The notes: generated by a model from the sequence alone, not told the origin. A DNA stretch of 64,000 nucleotides from Bacteroidales bacterium (GCA_016293845.1 JAEDDH010000003.1:186001-250000); one strand, 5' to 3'. Shown: positions 9,687 to 18,865, counted from the first letter of the stretch. Translations and numbers: made by a program.

Positions 9687-10235
9687 ATCAACGCATATAC
9701 AAGTATTTATGTACGGCTTTGCTTTCGTGTAGCATTTTGATAAATTATTTTTAAAAAGTACCTGATGCTCAATCTCTTTGTTGTTTTCTGCGGAGCGGAA
9801 TGCGAGAAAAAAGTCAAGTTCCCTGCGACAGAGCATTTCGGTGAGTTCTGCCATAGTTTTGTAGTGAATGTTGAGTTTTATACCGGGGTAAATTCTTGAG
9901 AAATTACAAATCGTTTCGATAAGCATCTGACCAAACGAGTATGGTACACCAATATTCAAACATCCCGTGGCAATTTTTTTAAGGTCGAGAAATCGTTGGT
10001 GGCAGTTGTTGATGTCGCTGACAATTTGCCGCGCAAAAGGTAGTAACTCATATCCCGCTTCGGTGAGCGTTACTTCGTGACTTGTGCGAAAAAATAATTC
10101 TTCGTCAAGTTCAAGTTCTAATTGTTTAATTTGTTGGCTTAATGTACTTTGGCTTATACATAGTTTTTTTGCCGCTTCCGAAAAGTTGAGCGTTTGAGAG
10201 GTTTCTACAAAATAGATTAGTTGACGTATTTCCAT
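9687..10235 (-). pseudogene. LysR-family regulator with internal deletion
   Basis: The first ~168 residues closely match the intact LysR paralogue at 10699-11598, including the helix-turn-helix (AAKKLCISQSTLSQQIKQLE) and SLNIGV-type start of the effector domain. After LFKNNLS the frame jumps directly to the C-terminal end of the family (IKMLHESKAVHKYLYMR in another frame, stop at 9687), where the paralogue has IKMLRESDTVKKYCMIG. About 120 codons of the effector domain have been lost, probably through a short repeat (TTTATCAAAATG-like), and the remaining frame runs to a meaningless stop at 9645. The DNA-binding half might still be made, but the protein would lack its sensor domain. Confidence 0.85.
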
Positions 10236-10342
10236 ATCTTTAGTTGTTTAGTTTGCAAATATGGAAATATTTTTTGATATTTAAAACAAATAGCGGGGAC
10301 AGAAAAAAATCCTATCCCCGCCGGCTATGTTATATAGAAGAG

Positions 10343-10579
10343 TTATGCCGCTGCTGTGCGTTTTACCGCCGAAGCAATAGGTGTGGTACGGCTGTTTTCG
10401 CAGCGGTTGACAGGTTGGAAAATCTCGTCGATACCGGCGTCGCCTGTGTTGGTTACTTTTTCGCCGTGGCGGGCGTGGTTAAAATAGTGTTCTGCCTTGC
10501 GAGTCTTTTCGGCTGCGCGGGTAACAAAGGCGGCTATCAATGCGGCCGCAATCAGTGTCCAAATTAATATCTGTGCCAT
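10343..10579 (-). CDS. Small single-pass membrane protein, unknown function
   Basis: 78 residues: an N-terminal membrane segment (residues ~3-20, ILIWTLIAAALIAAFVT) followed by a basic, polar cytosolic or periplasmic tail. I do not recognise a family. The reason to accept it as real is a very good Bacteroidota promoter ending 27 bases before the ATG. It sits between the two LysR paralogues, so it may be a target of one of them; a GATAGC-type motif lies further upstream at 10659-10671. Confidence 0.6.
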   Translation of the reverse strand: MAQILIWTLIAAALIAAFVTRAAEKTRKAEHYFNHARHGEKVTNTGDAGIDEIFQPVNRCENSRTTPIASAVKRTAAA

Positions 10580-10605
10580 TTTTATTGCGTTTAATTTTTA
10601 TGACA

Positions 10606-10637
10606 CAAAGGTACGGGCTAAAAATGCGTTGTGCAAA
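10606..10637 (-). promoter_or_regulatory. Bacteroidota promoter (-33 TTTG, -7 TACCTTTG)
   Basis: On the minus strand TTTG (10634-10637), a 20-base spacer, then TACCTTTG (10606-10613), matching the primary sigma factor consensus of Bacteroides. It lies just upstream of the small membrane protein gene. Confidence 0.75.
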
Positions 10638-10658
10638 CTTTGGCTGAGGTTTGTTTCA

Positions 10659-10671
10659 ATAGCCGCTATCG
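10659..10671. promoter_or_regulatory. GATAGC-type motif copy (AATAGCCGCTATCG)
   Basis: An ATAGCNGCTATCG variant of the palindromes near 9530 and 11668, placed about 22 bases upstream of the -33 element of the small membrane protein gene, a typical activator position. Confidence 0.4.
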
Positions 10672-10698
10672 TTGACGTCAATGATGGATTTTGTTTTT

Positions 10699-11598
10699 TT
10701 ATCCAATCATACAGTATTTTTTTACGGTGTCGCTTTCGCGGAGCATTTTGATAAACTCTACGGCTGAGTGCTTGCGGTAGTCGTTTTTGAGAAAATGTAT
10801 GCAACCCTGCATCTCGTTTTGGGGCGAATTGATGGGCACGGCTTTGAGGTCGGTGTAGTTGTGTATGGTAGATTCTGAGAGTATCGATAGCAGATTGCTA
10901 CTCTCCACAAGTTTCAGGAGCATATTCACTTCGTTGATTTCGATGTTTACTTTCAGACGGCGCTCTTCGTAACGGAATATCTCGTCGAAGGTGTTTCGTG
11001 CTTGAAGTCCTTTTGATGGCATTACAAATGTGTAAGGTTCAAGGTCTGAGAATGTTACCGACTCTTTTTGTGCAAGAGGATGCCCGTAGCGCATTATGGC
11101 GGCGAGACTATTGTTGAATAATACCTGATGCTCAATGTCGCGGCTGTTTTCGGCAGGACGGAAAGCAAGGAAGAAATCCAATTCGCGTTTTTGGAGCATT
11201 TCGGTGAGTTCTTCCATTGTTTTGTAATAGATTGATAGTTTGATGCCCGGATATAGTTTTGTAAAGTTGAAAATGGTTTCTATGAGTATTTGACCAAACG
11301 AATATGTAACGCCGATATTCAGGCTGCCTGAGGATATTGATTTGATATCATCGACCCTCTGGCGGCAGTTGTCGGCATCGCTCACGGTTTTGATGGCGTA
11401 CGGAAGTAGCGCACAACCTGATTCAGTGAGAGTTACCTCGTGACTTGTGCGGTAAAAAAGGTCGTCGCCAAGTTCGTATTCCAACTGTTTAATCTGTTGG
11501 CTTAGAGTGCTTTGGGTAATGTTCAGACTTTTGGCTGCCGTTGAAAAATTGAGCGATTTTGCCGCTGCAACAAAGTATTTTAATTGTCTAAGTTCCAT
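10699..11598 (-). CDS. LysR-family transcriptional regulator
   Basis: 299 residues from the ATG at 11598, which gives the family start MELRQLKYFVAAAKSLNFS; the frame is open further upstream but that extension is not family-like. Residues ~1-60 are the winged helix-turn-helix (AAKSLNITQSTLSQQIKQLE), and residues ~90-290 the periplasmic-binding-like effector domain, starting SGSLNIGVTYSFGQ. The C-terminus is complete. It resembles CynR/OxyR-like LysR proteins, but the effector is unknown. A decayed copy lies 0.5 kb downstream, so one regulator has been duplicated and one copy lost. Confidence 0.92.
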   Translation of the reverse strand: MELRQLKYFVAAAKSLNFSTAAKSLNITQSTLSQQIKQLEYELGDDLFYRTSHEVTLTESGCALLPYAIKTVSDADNCRQRVDDIKSISSGSLNIGVTYSFGQILIETIFNFTKLYPGIKLSIYYKTMEELTEMLQKRELDFFLAFRPAENSRDIEHQVLFNNSLAAIMRYGHPLAQKESVTFSDLEPYTFVMPSKGLQARNTFDEIFRYEERRLKVNIEINEVNMLLKLVESSNLLSILSESTIHNYTDLKAVPINSPQNEMQGCIHFLKNDYRKHSAVEFIKMLRESDTVKKYCMIG

Positions 11599-11667
11599 TG
11601 TGCTTCGAATTTTTGGCAAAGTTCGTGATAATTTGGCTAACACTAAAACAGTGGCTGTGGATTTTTA

Positions 11668-11683
11668 CTATCGCTGCTATCGG
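11668..11683. promoter_or_regulatory. GATAGC-type motif copy upstream of LysR gene
   Basis: Minus strand reads CCGATAGCAGCGATAG, sharing its first 11 bases with the palindrome at 9530-9546 but with the second half in direct orientation. It lies 70 bases upstream of the LysR start, consistent with autoregulation. Confidence 0.45.
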
Positions 11684-11829
11684 GATTGCTAATAGTTGAG
11701 GATTTTTTTTATTTCATATTTTCGTTAAAATCGGAAGTTGTACTCAGTATTTTCTTGTAAAATCAGGAGTATTATGTTTGATTGCACCATCTTTTTTATG
11801 ATTTTTATTCATCATATAAAAAACTCATA

Positions 11830-11868
11830 CCGTTTGTTAACGGATAGTGGCAAATGAAGCCATTATCC
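11830..11868 (-). terminator. Possible terminator after mntA
   Basis: Two adjoining dyads downstream of mntA on the minus strand: GGATAATGGC/GCCACTATCC (one mismatch, 7-base loop) and CCGTT-AACA-AACGG, followed shortly by a run of T (TTTTTTATA). Plausible intrinsic terminator. Confidence 0.45.
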
Positions 11869-11881
11869 TGTGCAAAAGTTT

Positions 11882-12193
11882 CTATCGCATATTTTTCCTA
11901 TATATCTCCACCCACGTTTTATCTATCGCCTCTATAAAACCCTTATCTGTGAGTTTGCTGTAGATGGATATATCAAGGAAAAATGGCAACAGCAAATCGT
12001 CGATTTCGGTAAAAATACGTCCTAAAAGTTGGCGTGTAAGGGTTTTGCCTTTGAGTGTGATGTCGATATCTGAAAAGGGTTTGTAATTACCTTTGGCACG
12101 CGAACCATAGAGTATTACGCTCTCAACTTCGGGGTGGCGGGGGAAAACGCTTATCAGTTTGTCGAAATATTTGTCGTCGAGACCGTATTTCAC
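11882..12193 (-). CDS. mntA: MntA-type nucleotidyltransferase antitoxin
   Basis: 103-residue minimal nucleotidyltransferase. The GS-X10-DXD active-site motif is intact: G30-S31, ten residues, then D42-I-D44. In characterised MntA/HepT systems this enzyme adds AMP groups to a tyrosine of the HEPN RNase and so neutralises it. The gene overlaps the upstream hepT gene by 4 bases, so the two are translated as a pair. It is a cytoplasmic protein of the usual length. Confidence 0.88.
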   Translation of the reverse strand: MKYGLDDKYFDKLISVFPRHPEVESVILYGSRAKGNYKPFSDIDITLKGKTLTRQLLGRIFTEIDDLLLPFFLDISIYSKLTDKGFIEAIDKTWVEIYRKNMR

Positions 12194-12639
12194 TGTTGTT
12201 CAGGGTAAAGTTGTTTTGTCATTGTTTGTTCAAACGCAACAAACAGATTGTGGTAACGCATTAAGTCGTCCATTACCGAGTTTGCTTCTTCTTCATCGTA
12301 CACGTGAGCCATTGTGTTGCGCGATTCTAACATCGACATCCAAGAAGGATTGGTAATTATGCCCATCTGTAAGGCAAGACGTATAGCATTGCGCGGACTA
12401 TTTGCCATACCTTCGTAACCGTTGTATTCGGCATAGTCTTTCATAACCTTCCAGCCAAGATCAAAGGTAAACTCAAAACGCTTGATTATCGAATCGCGCA
12501 TCATTGATTTTATGATTTCGGTTTCGTCGGTGGCATCTTCGTATTCCAAAATGGCTTCGCTAAGGCGTTTAAGCGCCGAACGATAACGTGAAAATCGTTC
12601 TTGACAGCGGTTGATGGTGTTATTATTATATTCGTCCAT
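12190..12639 (-). CDS. hepT: HepT-type HEPN toxin (nucleotidyltransferase substrate-binding protein)
   Basis: 149-residue all-helical HI0074-like HEPN protein. The RX4HXY motif is intact (R107, H112, Y114 in RNTMAHVY); R and H form the RNase site and the Tyr is the residue modified by MntA in studied systems. I start it at the ATG at 12639 (MDEYNNN) because a longer frame to 12669 would be encoded inside the frdB terminator hairpin. Together with mntA it forms a type VII toxin-antitoxin module. Confidence 0.86.
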   Translation of the reverse strand: MDEYNNNTINRCQERFSRYRSALKRLSEAILEYEDATDETEIIKSMMRDSIIKRFEFTFDLGWKVMKDYAEYNGYEGMANSPRNAIRLALQMGIITNPSWMSMLESRNTMAHVYDEEEANSVMDDLMRYHNLFVAFEQTMTKQLYPEQQ

Positions 12640-12654
12640 ATTTTTATAATAAAA

Positions 12655-12684
12655 GACAGTTGACAACATTCATTGTCAACTGTC
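12655..12684 (-). terminator. Intrinsic terminator of frdCAB
   Basis: Perfect 12-bp dyad GACAGTTGACAA/TTGTCAACTGTC with a 6-base loop, followed on the minus strand by TTTTATTATA. It lies 24 bases after the frdB stop. Confidence 0.75.
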
Positions 12685-12707
12685 TATATTTCAATTCTTA
12701 AAGAGAA

Positions 12708-13475
12708 TTAGTCGTTGATATTGGCTTTGAGGAATTCTCTGTTCAAGCGGGCGATGTGCGAGATTGATACCTGTTTGGGACATTCAAGTTCGCAAGCGCC
12801 GGTGTTGGTGCAGTTTCCGAAGCCGAGTTCGTCCATCTTGGCAACCATTGCTTTGGCACGTTTGGCAGCCTCAACCTTGCCTTGGGGAAGGAGGGCAAGT
12901 TGCGAAACTTTTGCCGAAACGAACAACATTGCTGAGCCGTTTTTGCAGGTGGCAGCGCAAGCACCGCAACCGATACAAGCAGCAGCGTCCATAGCCTCGT
13001 CGGCGTCGGCCTTGGAAATAGGAATTGCGTTGGCATCGGGAACACCGCCGGTAGATACCGAAACAAAGCCTCCTGCCTGCATAATTTTGTCGTATGCGCT
13101 ACGGTCTACCATAAGGTCTTTGATAACGGGGAAACCGCCCGAACGCCAAGGTTCGATGGTGATGGTTTCGCCGTCTTTGAATTTGCGCATGTGCAACTGG
13201 CAGGTGGTGATAGCATCGTCAGGTCCGTGAGCGCGGCCGTTGATAAATAGCGAGCACATACCGCAGATACCTTCGCGACAGTCGTGATCGAATGCCACAG
13301 GGCCGTCGGGGTCGTTGGTGTTGATGAGTTGCTCGTTGAGTATGTCTACCATTTCGAGGAACGATGCCTCAGTGGAAATGTTCTCCACTTTGTATTCTTT
13401 AAATTGACCTTTTGAATGACGGTCTTTCTGCCGCCAAACTTTCAAAGTCAAGTTCAAACCTTTATTTTCTGACAT
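12708..13475 (-). CDS. frdB: Fumarate reductase/succinate dehydrogenase iron-sulfur subunit
   Basis: 255 residues. It carries electrons between the flavoprotein and the cytochrome b subunit. All three cluster ligands sets are visible: the [2Fe-2S] motif CREGICGMC with a later TTCQL cysteine, the [4Fe-4S] motif [11 protein letters not shown], and the [3Fe-4S]/[4Fe-4S] cysteines in [10 protein letters not shown]. Third gene of a C-A-B operon, as in Bacteroides, where the enzyme mainly works as a fumarate reductase ending an anaerobic respiratory chain that yields succinate. Confidence 0.96.
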   Translation of the reverse strand: MSENKGLNLTLKVWRQKDRHSKGQFKEYKVENISTEASFLEMVDILNEQLINTNDPDGPVAFDHDCREGICGMCSLFINGRAHGPDDAITTCQLHMRKFKDGETITIEPWRSGGFPVIKDLMVDRSAYDKIMQAGGFVSVSTGGVPDANAIPISKADADEAMDAAACIGCGACAATCKNGSAMLFVSAKVSQLALLPQGKVEAAKRAKAMVAKMDELGFGNCTNTGACELECPKQVSISHIARLNREFLKANIND

Positions 13476-13518
13476 TTTTGATTCAATTTAAGTTTGTTTG
13501 AAAATTTTGATGCGATAA

Positions 13519-15468
13519 CTATTTACCTGTCTTATAGTTTCTTGTCTGAACTTTAATAAACTGATAGTTCAGGTCTTCTTTGTGAAGTTCAGGTTCTTGG
13601 TTCTCGCCTTTGTATTCCCAAGCGCCAACGTACATAAAGTTAGCGTCGTCGCGTTTTGCCTCGCCGTTATCTTGGCTCTCTTCGCGGAAGTGACCGCCAC
13701 AAGATTCGTTGCGATGGAGTGCGTCGCGAGCGATAAGTTCGCCAAGTTCGAGGAAGTCGGCCACGCGGTTGGCTTTTTCAAGTTCGTTGTTGAGTTCGTC
13801 GGCTTTGCCGGGGATGTGAACTTTTTTCCAGAATTCTGCGCGGAGTTCCTGAATTTGTTTGATAGCGGTTTCGAGGCTCTCTTTTGTACGAGCCATACCA
13901 ACGTTGTTCCACATAATGTGTCCGAGGCGTTTGTGGAATGAGTCTACCGATTCGTCGCCCTTAACGTCCATAAGTTTCTTAATATAAGCCTTAACGTCGT
14001 TTTCGGCTTTCTTGAATGCATCGTTTTCTTTGGGGTTGATGCGTGGAACGTTGAACTGGTCGGCCAAGTATTCCTGAACGGTGTAAGGCAATACGAAGTA
14101 ACCGTCGGCAAGACCCTGCATAAGTGCCGAAGCACCAAGACGGTTGGCACCGTGGTCGGAGAAGTTGGCTTCGCCTGCTGCAAACAATCCGGGAACTGTG
14201 GTAGAAAGTTCGTAATCGACCCAAAGACCACCCATTGTGTAGTGGATAGCGGGATAAATCATCATCGGCTCTTTGTAGGGGTCGGTGTCGGTGATTTTTT
14301 GGTACATCTGGAAGAGGTTGCCGTAGCGTTGCTCAACAACATCTTTTCCAAGACGTTCGATAGCGTATTTAAAGTCGAGGAATACAGCGTTGCCGGTAGA
14401 GTTAACGCCGAAACCTGCGTCGCAGCGCTCTTTTGCGTTACGAGAAGCCACGTCGCGGGGAACGAGGTTGCCGAATGCAGGATAACGATCTTCGAGGTAG
14501 AAATAGCGGTCTTCGTCTTTAATGTCAGAAGCCTTGATTTGTCCTTTGCGGAGTTTTTCGGCATCTTCTTTCTTTTTGGGAACCCAAATGCGGCCGTCGT
14601 TGCGGAGCGATTCCGACATAAGGGTAAGTTTGCTTTGGAAGTCGCCGTGCTGAGGAATACAGGTGGGGTGAATTTGCACCATACAGGGGTTGGCAAAATA
14701 TGCGCCCTTGCGGTAAGCCTTCATTGCGGCAGAACCGTTGCTACCCATAGCGTTGGTAGAGAGGAAGTAAACGTTGCCGTAACCACCAGTTGCCAATACT
14801 ACGCAGTGTCCAAAGTGAGATGAAATTTCGCCAGTGAGAAGGTCGCGGGCAACGATACCACGGCAACGGCCGTCGATCATTACGAGGTCCATCATTTCGC
14901 AACGGGTGTGCATCTCTACGTTTTTCAAACCGATCTGACGGCTGAGTGCTGAGTATGCACCAAGCAAAAGTTGCTGACCCGTCTGACCGCGGGCGTAGAA
15001 TGTACGCGATACGAGCGCACCACCAAACGAACGGTTAGCCAAGAGTCCGCCGTATTCACGAGCAAACGGAACCCCCTGAGCCACACACTGGTCGATGATG
15101 GAGTTAGAAACCTCTGCCAAGCGGTAAACATTGGCTTCGCGTGCGCGGTAGTCGCCACCTTTGATAGTATCGTAGAAAAGGCGGTAAACCGAGTCACCGT
15201 CGTTGGGATAGTTTTTAGCAGCGTTGATACCGCCCTGAGCGGCGATAGAGTGAGCACGGCGGGGCGAATCCTGATAGCAGAATGCCTTTACTTTAAAGCC
15301 CATCTCGGCAAACGAAGCGGCTGCCGATGCGCCTGCCAAGCCTGTGCCTACTACAATAATATCTATTTTTCTTTTGTTGGCGGGATTTACAAGATGCTGG
15401 TGTTCTTTATAGTTTTTCCATTTGTCTTTCAAATCGCCTTCTGGTATTTTTGAATCCAATTGTGCCAT
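13519..15468 (-). CDS. frdA: Fumarate reductase/succinate dehydrogenase flavoprotein subunit
   Basis: 649 residues, the length typical of the Bacteroidota/epsilon-type enzyme. The N-terminus has the FAD dinucleotide-binding motif ([13 protein letters not shown]) and the covalent FAD histidine in [11 protein letters not shown]. The catalytic region includes [11 protein letters not shown], the [16 protein letters not shown] segment and the FAD-binding [20 protein letters not shown] near residue 420. It lies 43 bases before frdB and 35 after frdC. Cytoplasmic, membrane-attached through FrdC. Confidence 0.97.
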   Translation of the reverse strand: MAQLDSKIPEGDLKDKWKNYKEHQHLVNPANKRKIDIIVVGTGLAGASAAASFAEMGFKVKAFCYQDSPRRAHSIAAQGGINAAKNYPNDGDSVYRLFYDTIKGGDYRAREANVYRLAEVSNSIIDQCVAQGVPFAREYGGLLANRSFGGALVSRTFYARGQTGQQLLLGAYSALSRQIGLKNVEMHTRCEMMDLVMIDGRCRGIVARDLLTGEISSHFGHCVVLATGGYGNVYFLSTNAMGSNGSAAMKAYRKGAYFANPCMVQIHPTCIPQHGDFQSKLTLMSESLRNDGRIWVPKKKEDAEKLRKGQIKASDIKDEDRYFYLEDRYPAFGNLVPRDVASRNAKERCDAGFGVNSTGNAVFLDFKYAIERLGKDVVEQRYGNLFQMYQKITDTDPYKEPMMIYPAIHYTMGGLWVDYELSTTVPGLFAAGEANFSDHGANRLGASALMQGLADGYFVLPYTVQEYLADQFNVPRINPKENDAFKKAENDVKAYIKKLMDVKGDESVDSFHKRLGHIMWNNVGMARTKESLETAIKQIQELRAEFWKKVHIPGKADELNNELEKANRVADFLELGELIARDALHRNESCGGHFREESQDNGEAKRDDANFMYVGAWEYKGENQEPELHKEDLNYQFIKVQTRNYKTGK

Positions 15469-15503
15469 AATTGTTTCTTTCTTTTTAAGATGATAGATTA
15501 AGA

Positions 15504-16277
15504 TTATTTGTTAGACTCTTGTTGGCAGGGAGTCTGAGTGCTTTGCTGACATTCAACAGCCTGTTTGTCTTTGCAGCAACCTTGGGGAACTTTGATTCCG
15601 CCACAAGCAGCGTAGATTACGATAACTGCAAAACCTAAGCAAACGATAGTGCTAAACCATTTGGCGATGCATTTGAGACGAGGAATCCAAGTCTTGTTGC
15701 TAAGGCCAACGGTGTGGAATGCGCTCCAAAAACCGTGGTTCAAGTGCAACCAAAGAGCAGCGAACCAAATGAGGTAAACTACTGTAAGCACGATGCTTAA
15801 TGTGTCGCACCCGTGGAAATAGTAGTTGATCCAATAAGCGCCGTTGGTAGAGAGGCTCTCAGCCTCTTCGCAGCCAATAAGGTCGACTAACATCATCTTA
15901 GCCCAAAACTGACCAAAGTGGGTGATAAGTCCGCAGAAGATAATGATGCCGAGAACGAGCATATTCTTCGAAGCGAACTCCACATCTTTGGGGAGATTCT
16001 GGCTGTCGTAGCGGTCGGTGCCACGAGCCTTGCGGTTCTGAATCGTCAACACAAATGCGTAAACGATGTGCACCAAAAATCCGGCGGCGAGTATCACCGT
16101 GCCGGCAACGGCATACCAGTTGGAGCCGAGGAACGCGCAAACGCTGTTGTAGGCGCTTTCGCTAAACAATACCACCGCGTTCATACACAGGTGGAATAGC
16201 AGAAACAATATCAAGAACAAACCTGATATACTCATTATCAGTTTTTTCCCGATAGAACTTTTAAAGAATCCTTTCAT
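15504..16277 (-). CDS. frdC: Fumarate reductase cytochrome b subunit
   Basis: 257-residue five-helix membrane anchor of the Bacteroidota type that binds two haems b and reduces or oxidises menaquinone. Candidate haem histidines are seen in FHLCMN (helix I), GFLVHIVYA (helix II), ITHFGQF and [12 protein letters not shown] (helices III-V). The C-terminal ~35 residues form an odd cysteine- and glutamine-rich tail (GCCKDK, VECQQ, TPCQQ) that is not part of the family core. First gene of the operon. Confidence 0.93.
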   Translation of the reverse strand: MKGFFKSSIGKKLIMSISGLFLILFLLFHLCMNAVVLFSESAYNSVCAFLGSNWYAVAGTVILAAGFLVHIVYAFVLTIQNRKARGTDRYDSQNLPKDVEFASKNMLVLGIIIFCGLITHFGQFWAKMMLVDLIGCEEAESLSTNGAYWINYYFHGCDTLSIVLTVVYLIWFAALWLHLNHGFWSAFHTVGLSNKTWIPRLKCIAKWFSTIVCLGFAVIVIYAACGGIKVPQGCCKDKQAVECQQSTQTPCQQESNK

Positions 16278-16507
16278 AGCAGATTACTTGTTTTTTAATT
16301 ATCGTTGTACAAATAAAGTATTTTTCAAGCAACAAAAGTACATCAAAAATCTCGTATACGGCATTAAATCTTAAAAATAATTTAATAAAATTTTGATTTT
16401 TTTTGTAAGTGGCTGAATTATAGCGGTTAAATTTTCAGACACGCACGCCCTGCAATTTTTTGCCGATAACTTCCGTTATAATACAAACACCTTAATATTA
16501 TAGTATT

Positions 16508-17020
16508 ATGAATAAGATTTATTTTGTAATTGCAATTTTACTGCTGCCTATGCTGGGCGTGGCTCAAAATGTGGGACTTAATATCGGCGACAAGGCTCCC
16601 GAAATTTCCGCTAAAACTCCCAACGACCAAGTGCTGAAACTATCCTCGCTCAAAGGCAAACTTGTGCTGATAGATTTTTGGGCATCGTGGTGCGGTCCGT
16701 GCCGCAGAGAAAACCCTAACGTGGTGGCTGTCTACAACGCTTATCGCGACAAAAAATTTAAATCGGGCAATGGTTTCGAAATTTTTTCTGTTTCGCTCGA
16801 CAACAACAAGAGCGCATGGACTAAGGCCATCGAAAAAGACCAACTCTCGTGGGCATCACATGTATGCGACTACAAAGGCTGGTATGGCGAAGCATCCACA
16901 GTTTATGAATTAGAAGCCATCCCTATGAACTTCCTTATCAACCAAGACGGCATTATCATCGCCAAAAACCTCCGCGGTCCCGCGTTGGAAAATCAGATAA
17001 AGGAATTGGTGGCTGAGTAA
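16508..17020 (+). CDS. TlpA/ResA-like periplasmic thioredoxin
   Basis: 170 residues with a signal peptide (1-20, ending MLGVAQ) and a thioredoxin fold of the AhpC/TSA-TlpA group. The redox motif WCGPC lies at residues 61-65 in the context LIDFWASWCGPCRRENP, and a cis-proline is present in AIPMNFLIN. Such proteins reduce cytochrome or periplasmic disulfides. It is a single gene divergent from frdCAB and ends near a bidirectional terminator. Confidence 0.92.
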   Translation: MNKIYFVIAILLLPMLGVAQNVGLNIGDKAPEISAKTPNDQVLKLSSLKGKLVLIDFWASWCGPCRRENPNVVAVYNAYRDKKFKSGNGFEIFSVSLDNNKSAWTKAIEKDQLSWASHVCDYKGWYGEASTVYELEAIPMNFLINQDGIIIAKNLRGPALENQIKELVAE

Positions 17021-17060
17021 TAAATGCATTCTTAGTTTGTTGATATATCTCTAAAAAATG

Positions 17061-17112
17061 ATTATATTTTGCCGATTCCGATACTTTTTGTAGGGAATTG
17101 GCAAAATATAAT
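17061..17112. repeat. 52-bp near-perfect palindrome
   Basis: ATTATATTTTGCC at 17061-17073 pairs exactly with GGCAAAATATAAT at 17100-17112, and the dyad continues inward through GATTCC/GGAATT with one bulge. It lies just after the thioredoxin gene and is not followed by a T-run, so it differs from the terminator at 17173. Confidence 0.7.
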
Positions 17113-17172
17113 TCTTTAAAAGACAAAAAAGTATTATTGCGAACAAGGTGTAATAATTGCGATTGATACTAT

Positions 17173-17211
17173 AAAAAAGTCCGTAGAGTGATGGCTCTGC
17201 GGACTTTTTTT
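17173..17211. terminator. Bidirectional intrinsic terminator
   Basis: AAGTCCGTAGAG/CTCTGCGGACTT (one G-T pair) with a 6-base loop, flanked by A6 on the left and T7 on the right, so it can stop transcripts from both the thioredoxin gene and the convergent lipoprotein pseudogene. Confidence 0.8.
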
Positions 17212-17227
17212 GTAAAAGTTTTGTGCA

Positions 17228-17980
17228 CTATTCGTATGTGATTACATATTTATAGTAGTTATCATTATCGCCGTAGGTGGAGTAGATTTCGCTGATATAG
17301 TCTCCGTCGAATTTGTATGAAAACTCCTCTTCGATAGTACGTCCTTTGTATTGAGATGACAATTTCTGTGGTAGAAGAGCTATTCGTTTGCCTGTAAGAC
17401 CAAGGAGTGATGCCGCATTAACACCATCATCGATGTCTAAGCATATGTAATGTAAGATGTCAATGTTTAAATTATTCTTTACTTTTCCATATTCTATTAT
17501 TGTAGTTTCATAGTCTTCTACGATTTTGGTAACTAATCCGTCGTTTATTGTGAATGTAACCACCGATTTGTCATCTTCGTCTTCTTCATAATAACTATAC
17601 TCTTTTAGGTACCCATCGTTTGTTTATGATATGTCCGCAGTGCCGTATCTGCTTGTATATCCATTTAACCGGCCGTCTGAAATTTTGAGGGAGTATTCTA
17701 TATCGTCTGAGTTTACAGTAACCGATTTGTCACTGATGTCGGAATATTCATATTCAGTGTAAGTTTTGCCTCTGTTTACACGATAGACACCTGTGAGTTT
17801 CCCTTTGCTGTCATACTCGAACTGATGTTGTTCTTCTCCTTCACTGTCAGTATATGTTATAGTTTGGATTTTTCTGCCCAACGTACTTACTGATGGTGCG
17901 TCGTCATCTTTTTGACATCCTGTTGTTGCAACCGTCATAATTAATAACGAGAGTATTGCGTAACTGTATATCTTTTTCAT
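17228..17980 (-). pseudogene. DUF4595-like lipoprotein interrupted by an in-frame TAA
   Basis: The 5' part (17624-17980, 118 codons) has a lipoprotein signal (lipobox TTGC near residue 22) and repeated Tyr-rich strands such as FEYDSKGKLTGVYRV, typical of DUF4595 proteins. It stops at TAA 17624-17626, but the same frame continues without change (TNDGYLKEYSYYEE) to 17228 and ends with KYVITYE. One base change, most simply Tyr TAT/TAC to TAA, would give this. The full gene would be about 250 codons. A GTG-started C-terminal fragment is unlikely to be a separate gene. Confidence 0.82.
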
Positions 17981-17991
17981 AGTATGTTGTT

Positions 17992-18513
17992 TTATTTTCT
18001 GATTCTATATTCTTTTGTACTAGCCGGCGTTTCGATATAATCATCATCGGGATTATCTTTGCGGTCTTTATTTTCTGCGTTATCGTTCGCCGTATTTCCC
18101 TTAACCTTCTTGAACGTCATTCGATCCCAATATTCTAAATCATCGAACTCAACACTCGTTTCAATTGTCAGTGTGGTGCTTTGTATTTTGAAATCACATT
18201 CGTCGGTTTCTCCATAGTCGGTCTTCATAATTAATACACCTTCTCTTATAGACCATTTACCGTCATCCCTAAAATTGTTGCTCCATTTGAATGTGCCGTT
18301 TTCGTTGAAAGTCAGAATGTATTCTCCATTGTAAGTTTCAACTTCTGTTTCCCCGTTCTCAATCGACTTCCATTCCAAAAGTTCCCACTTACCGACAAGA
18401 TCTTCTGGTTCTTGGCTTACAGGTTCGTCATCGTCTTTGTTGCAAGATGCCATTGTTGTGGCTGCAATCACAGCGTTCAAAAATAGTGCCGCTAACAATT
18501 TGTTTTTTGTCAT
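17992..18513 (-). CDS. Lipocalin-like lipoprotein
   Basis: 173 residues, lipobox MASC (Cys ~23) followed by an acidic KDDDEP linker. The body opens with LVGKWELLEWKS and continues with alternating strands (YILTFNENGTFKW, GKWSIREGVLIM), the pattern of the small Bacteroidota lipocalin-like domains. Ligand unknown. It lies 11 bases upstream of the broken DUF4595 gene, and 62 bases downstream of the RNA-like element at 18575-18851. Confidence 0.82.
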   Translation of the reverse strand: MTKNKLLAALFLNAVIAATTMASCNKDDDEPVSQEPEDLVGKWELLEWKSIENGETEVETYNGEYILTFNENGTFKWSNNFRDDGKWSIREGVLIMKTDYGETDECDFKIQSTTLTIETSVEFDDLEYWDRMTFKKVKGNTANDNAENKDRKDNPDDDYIETPASTKEYRIRK

Positions 18514-18574
18514 TGTTATTATTAGTTTTTGCCGTCAGTTCCCAGATACGGAGTTAATTAACGTTGTTTAGAAT

Positions 18575-18851
18575 ATATAAAACAAAAACGTGGGAACTAA
18601 CTTGATTGCCCGTTCCACGCTCCAAGGCTCTCGCATTGCCCATCAGTCAGAAACGAGCAACGCCGAAAGCCCACGTATATGTACACGCATAGCATTATGC
18701 GTTATATACATAATCCGTAGACATCACCGCTGCTTTGTAATTGACTGATTTTGAATTTGCGAGATACGGAGCGTCAAGAACAAAGCGCCAAGTAACGCCT
18801 TATTTTATATGTCTGCTGTCCCGCCCGCCTTACGGCTTTCGGCAGAAGTCA
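18575..18851 (-). ncRNA. Candidate structured RNA, copy 1
   Basis: About 277 bases, closely related to the copy at 25931-26216 although the flanks are unrelated and no protein frame is kept. It has a -7 box (18858-18865) at its 5' end and a terminator-like hairpin CGTGGAAC/GTTCCCACG followed by TTTTTGTTTT at its 3' end. A central hairpin has ACGCATA/TATGCGT arms here and CACGTA/TACGTG arms in copy 2: different sequence, same pairing. A second stem pairs GCGTT with GGCGC (wobbles) here and with AACGC in copy 2. This is the mark of a folded RNA. I cannot assign it to a named family. It ends ~62 bases before the lipocalin-like gene, so a leader role is also possible. Confidence 0.65.
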
Positions 18852-18857
18852 GCATTG

Positions 18858-18865
18858 CAAATGTA
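18858..18865 (-). promoter_or_regulatory. -7 box of RNA element copy 1
   Basis: Minus strand TACATTTG, matching TAnnTTTG; the same position in copy 2 has TATATTTG. The base-level context (GCATT next to the box) is conserved between copies. Confidence 0.55.

Noticed and set aside
17228..17563. Separate 111-residue gene starting with GTG
   Set aside because: It is the direct in-frame continuation of the interrupted DUF4595 gene and has no signal or promoter of its own.
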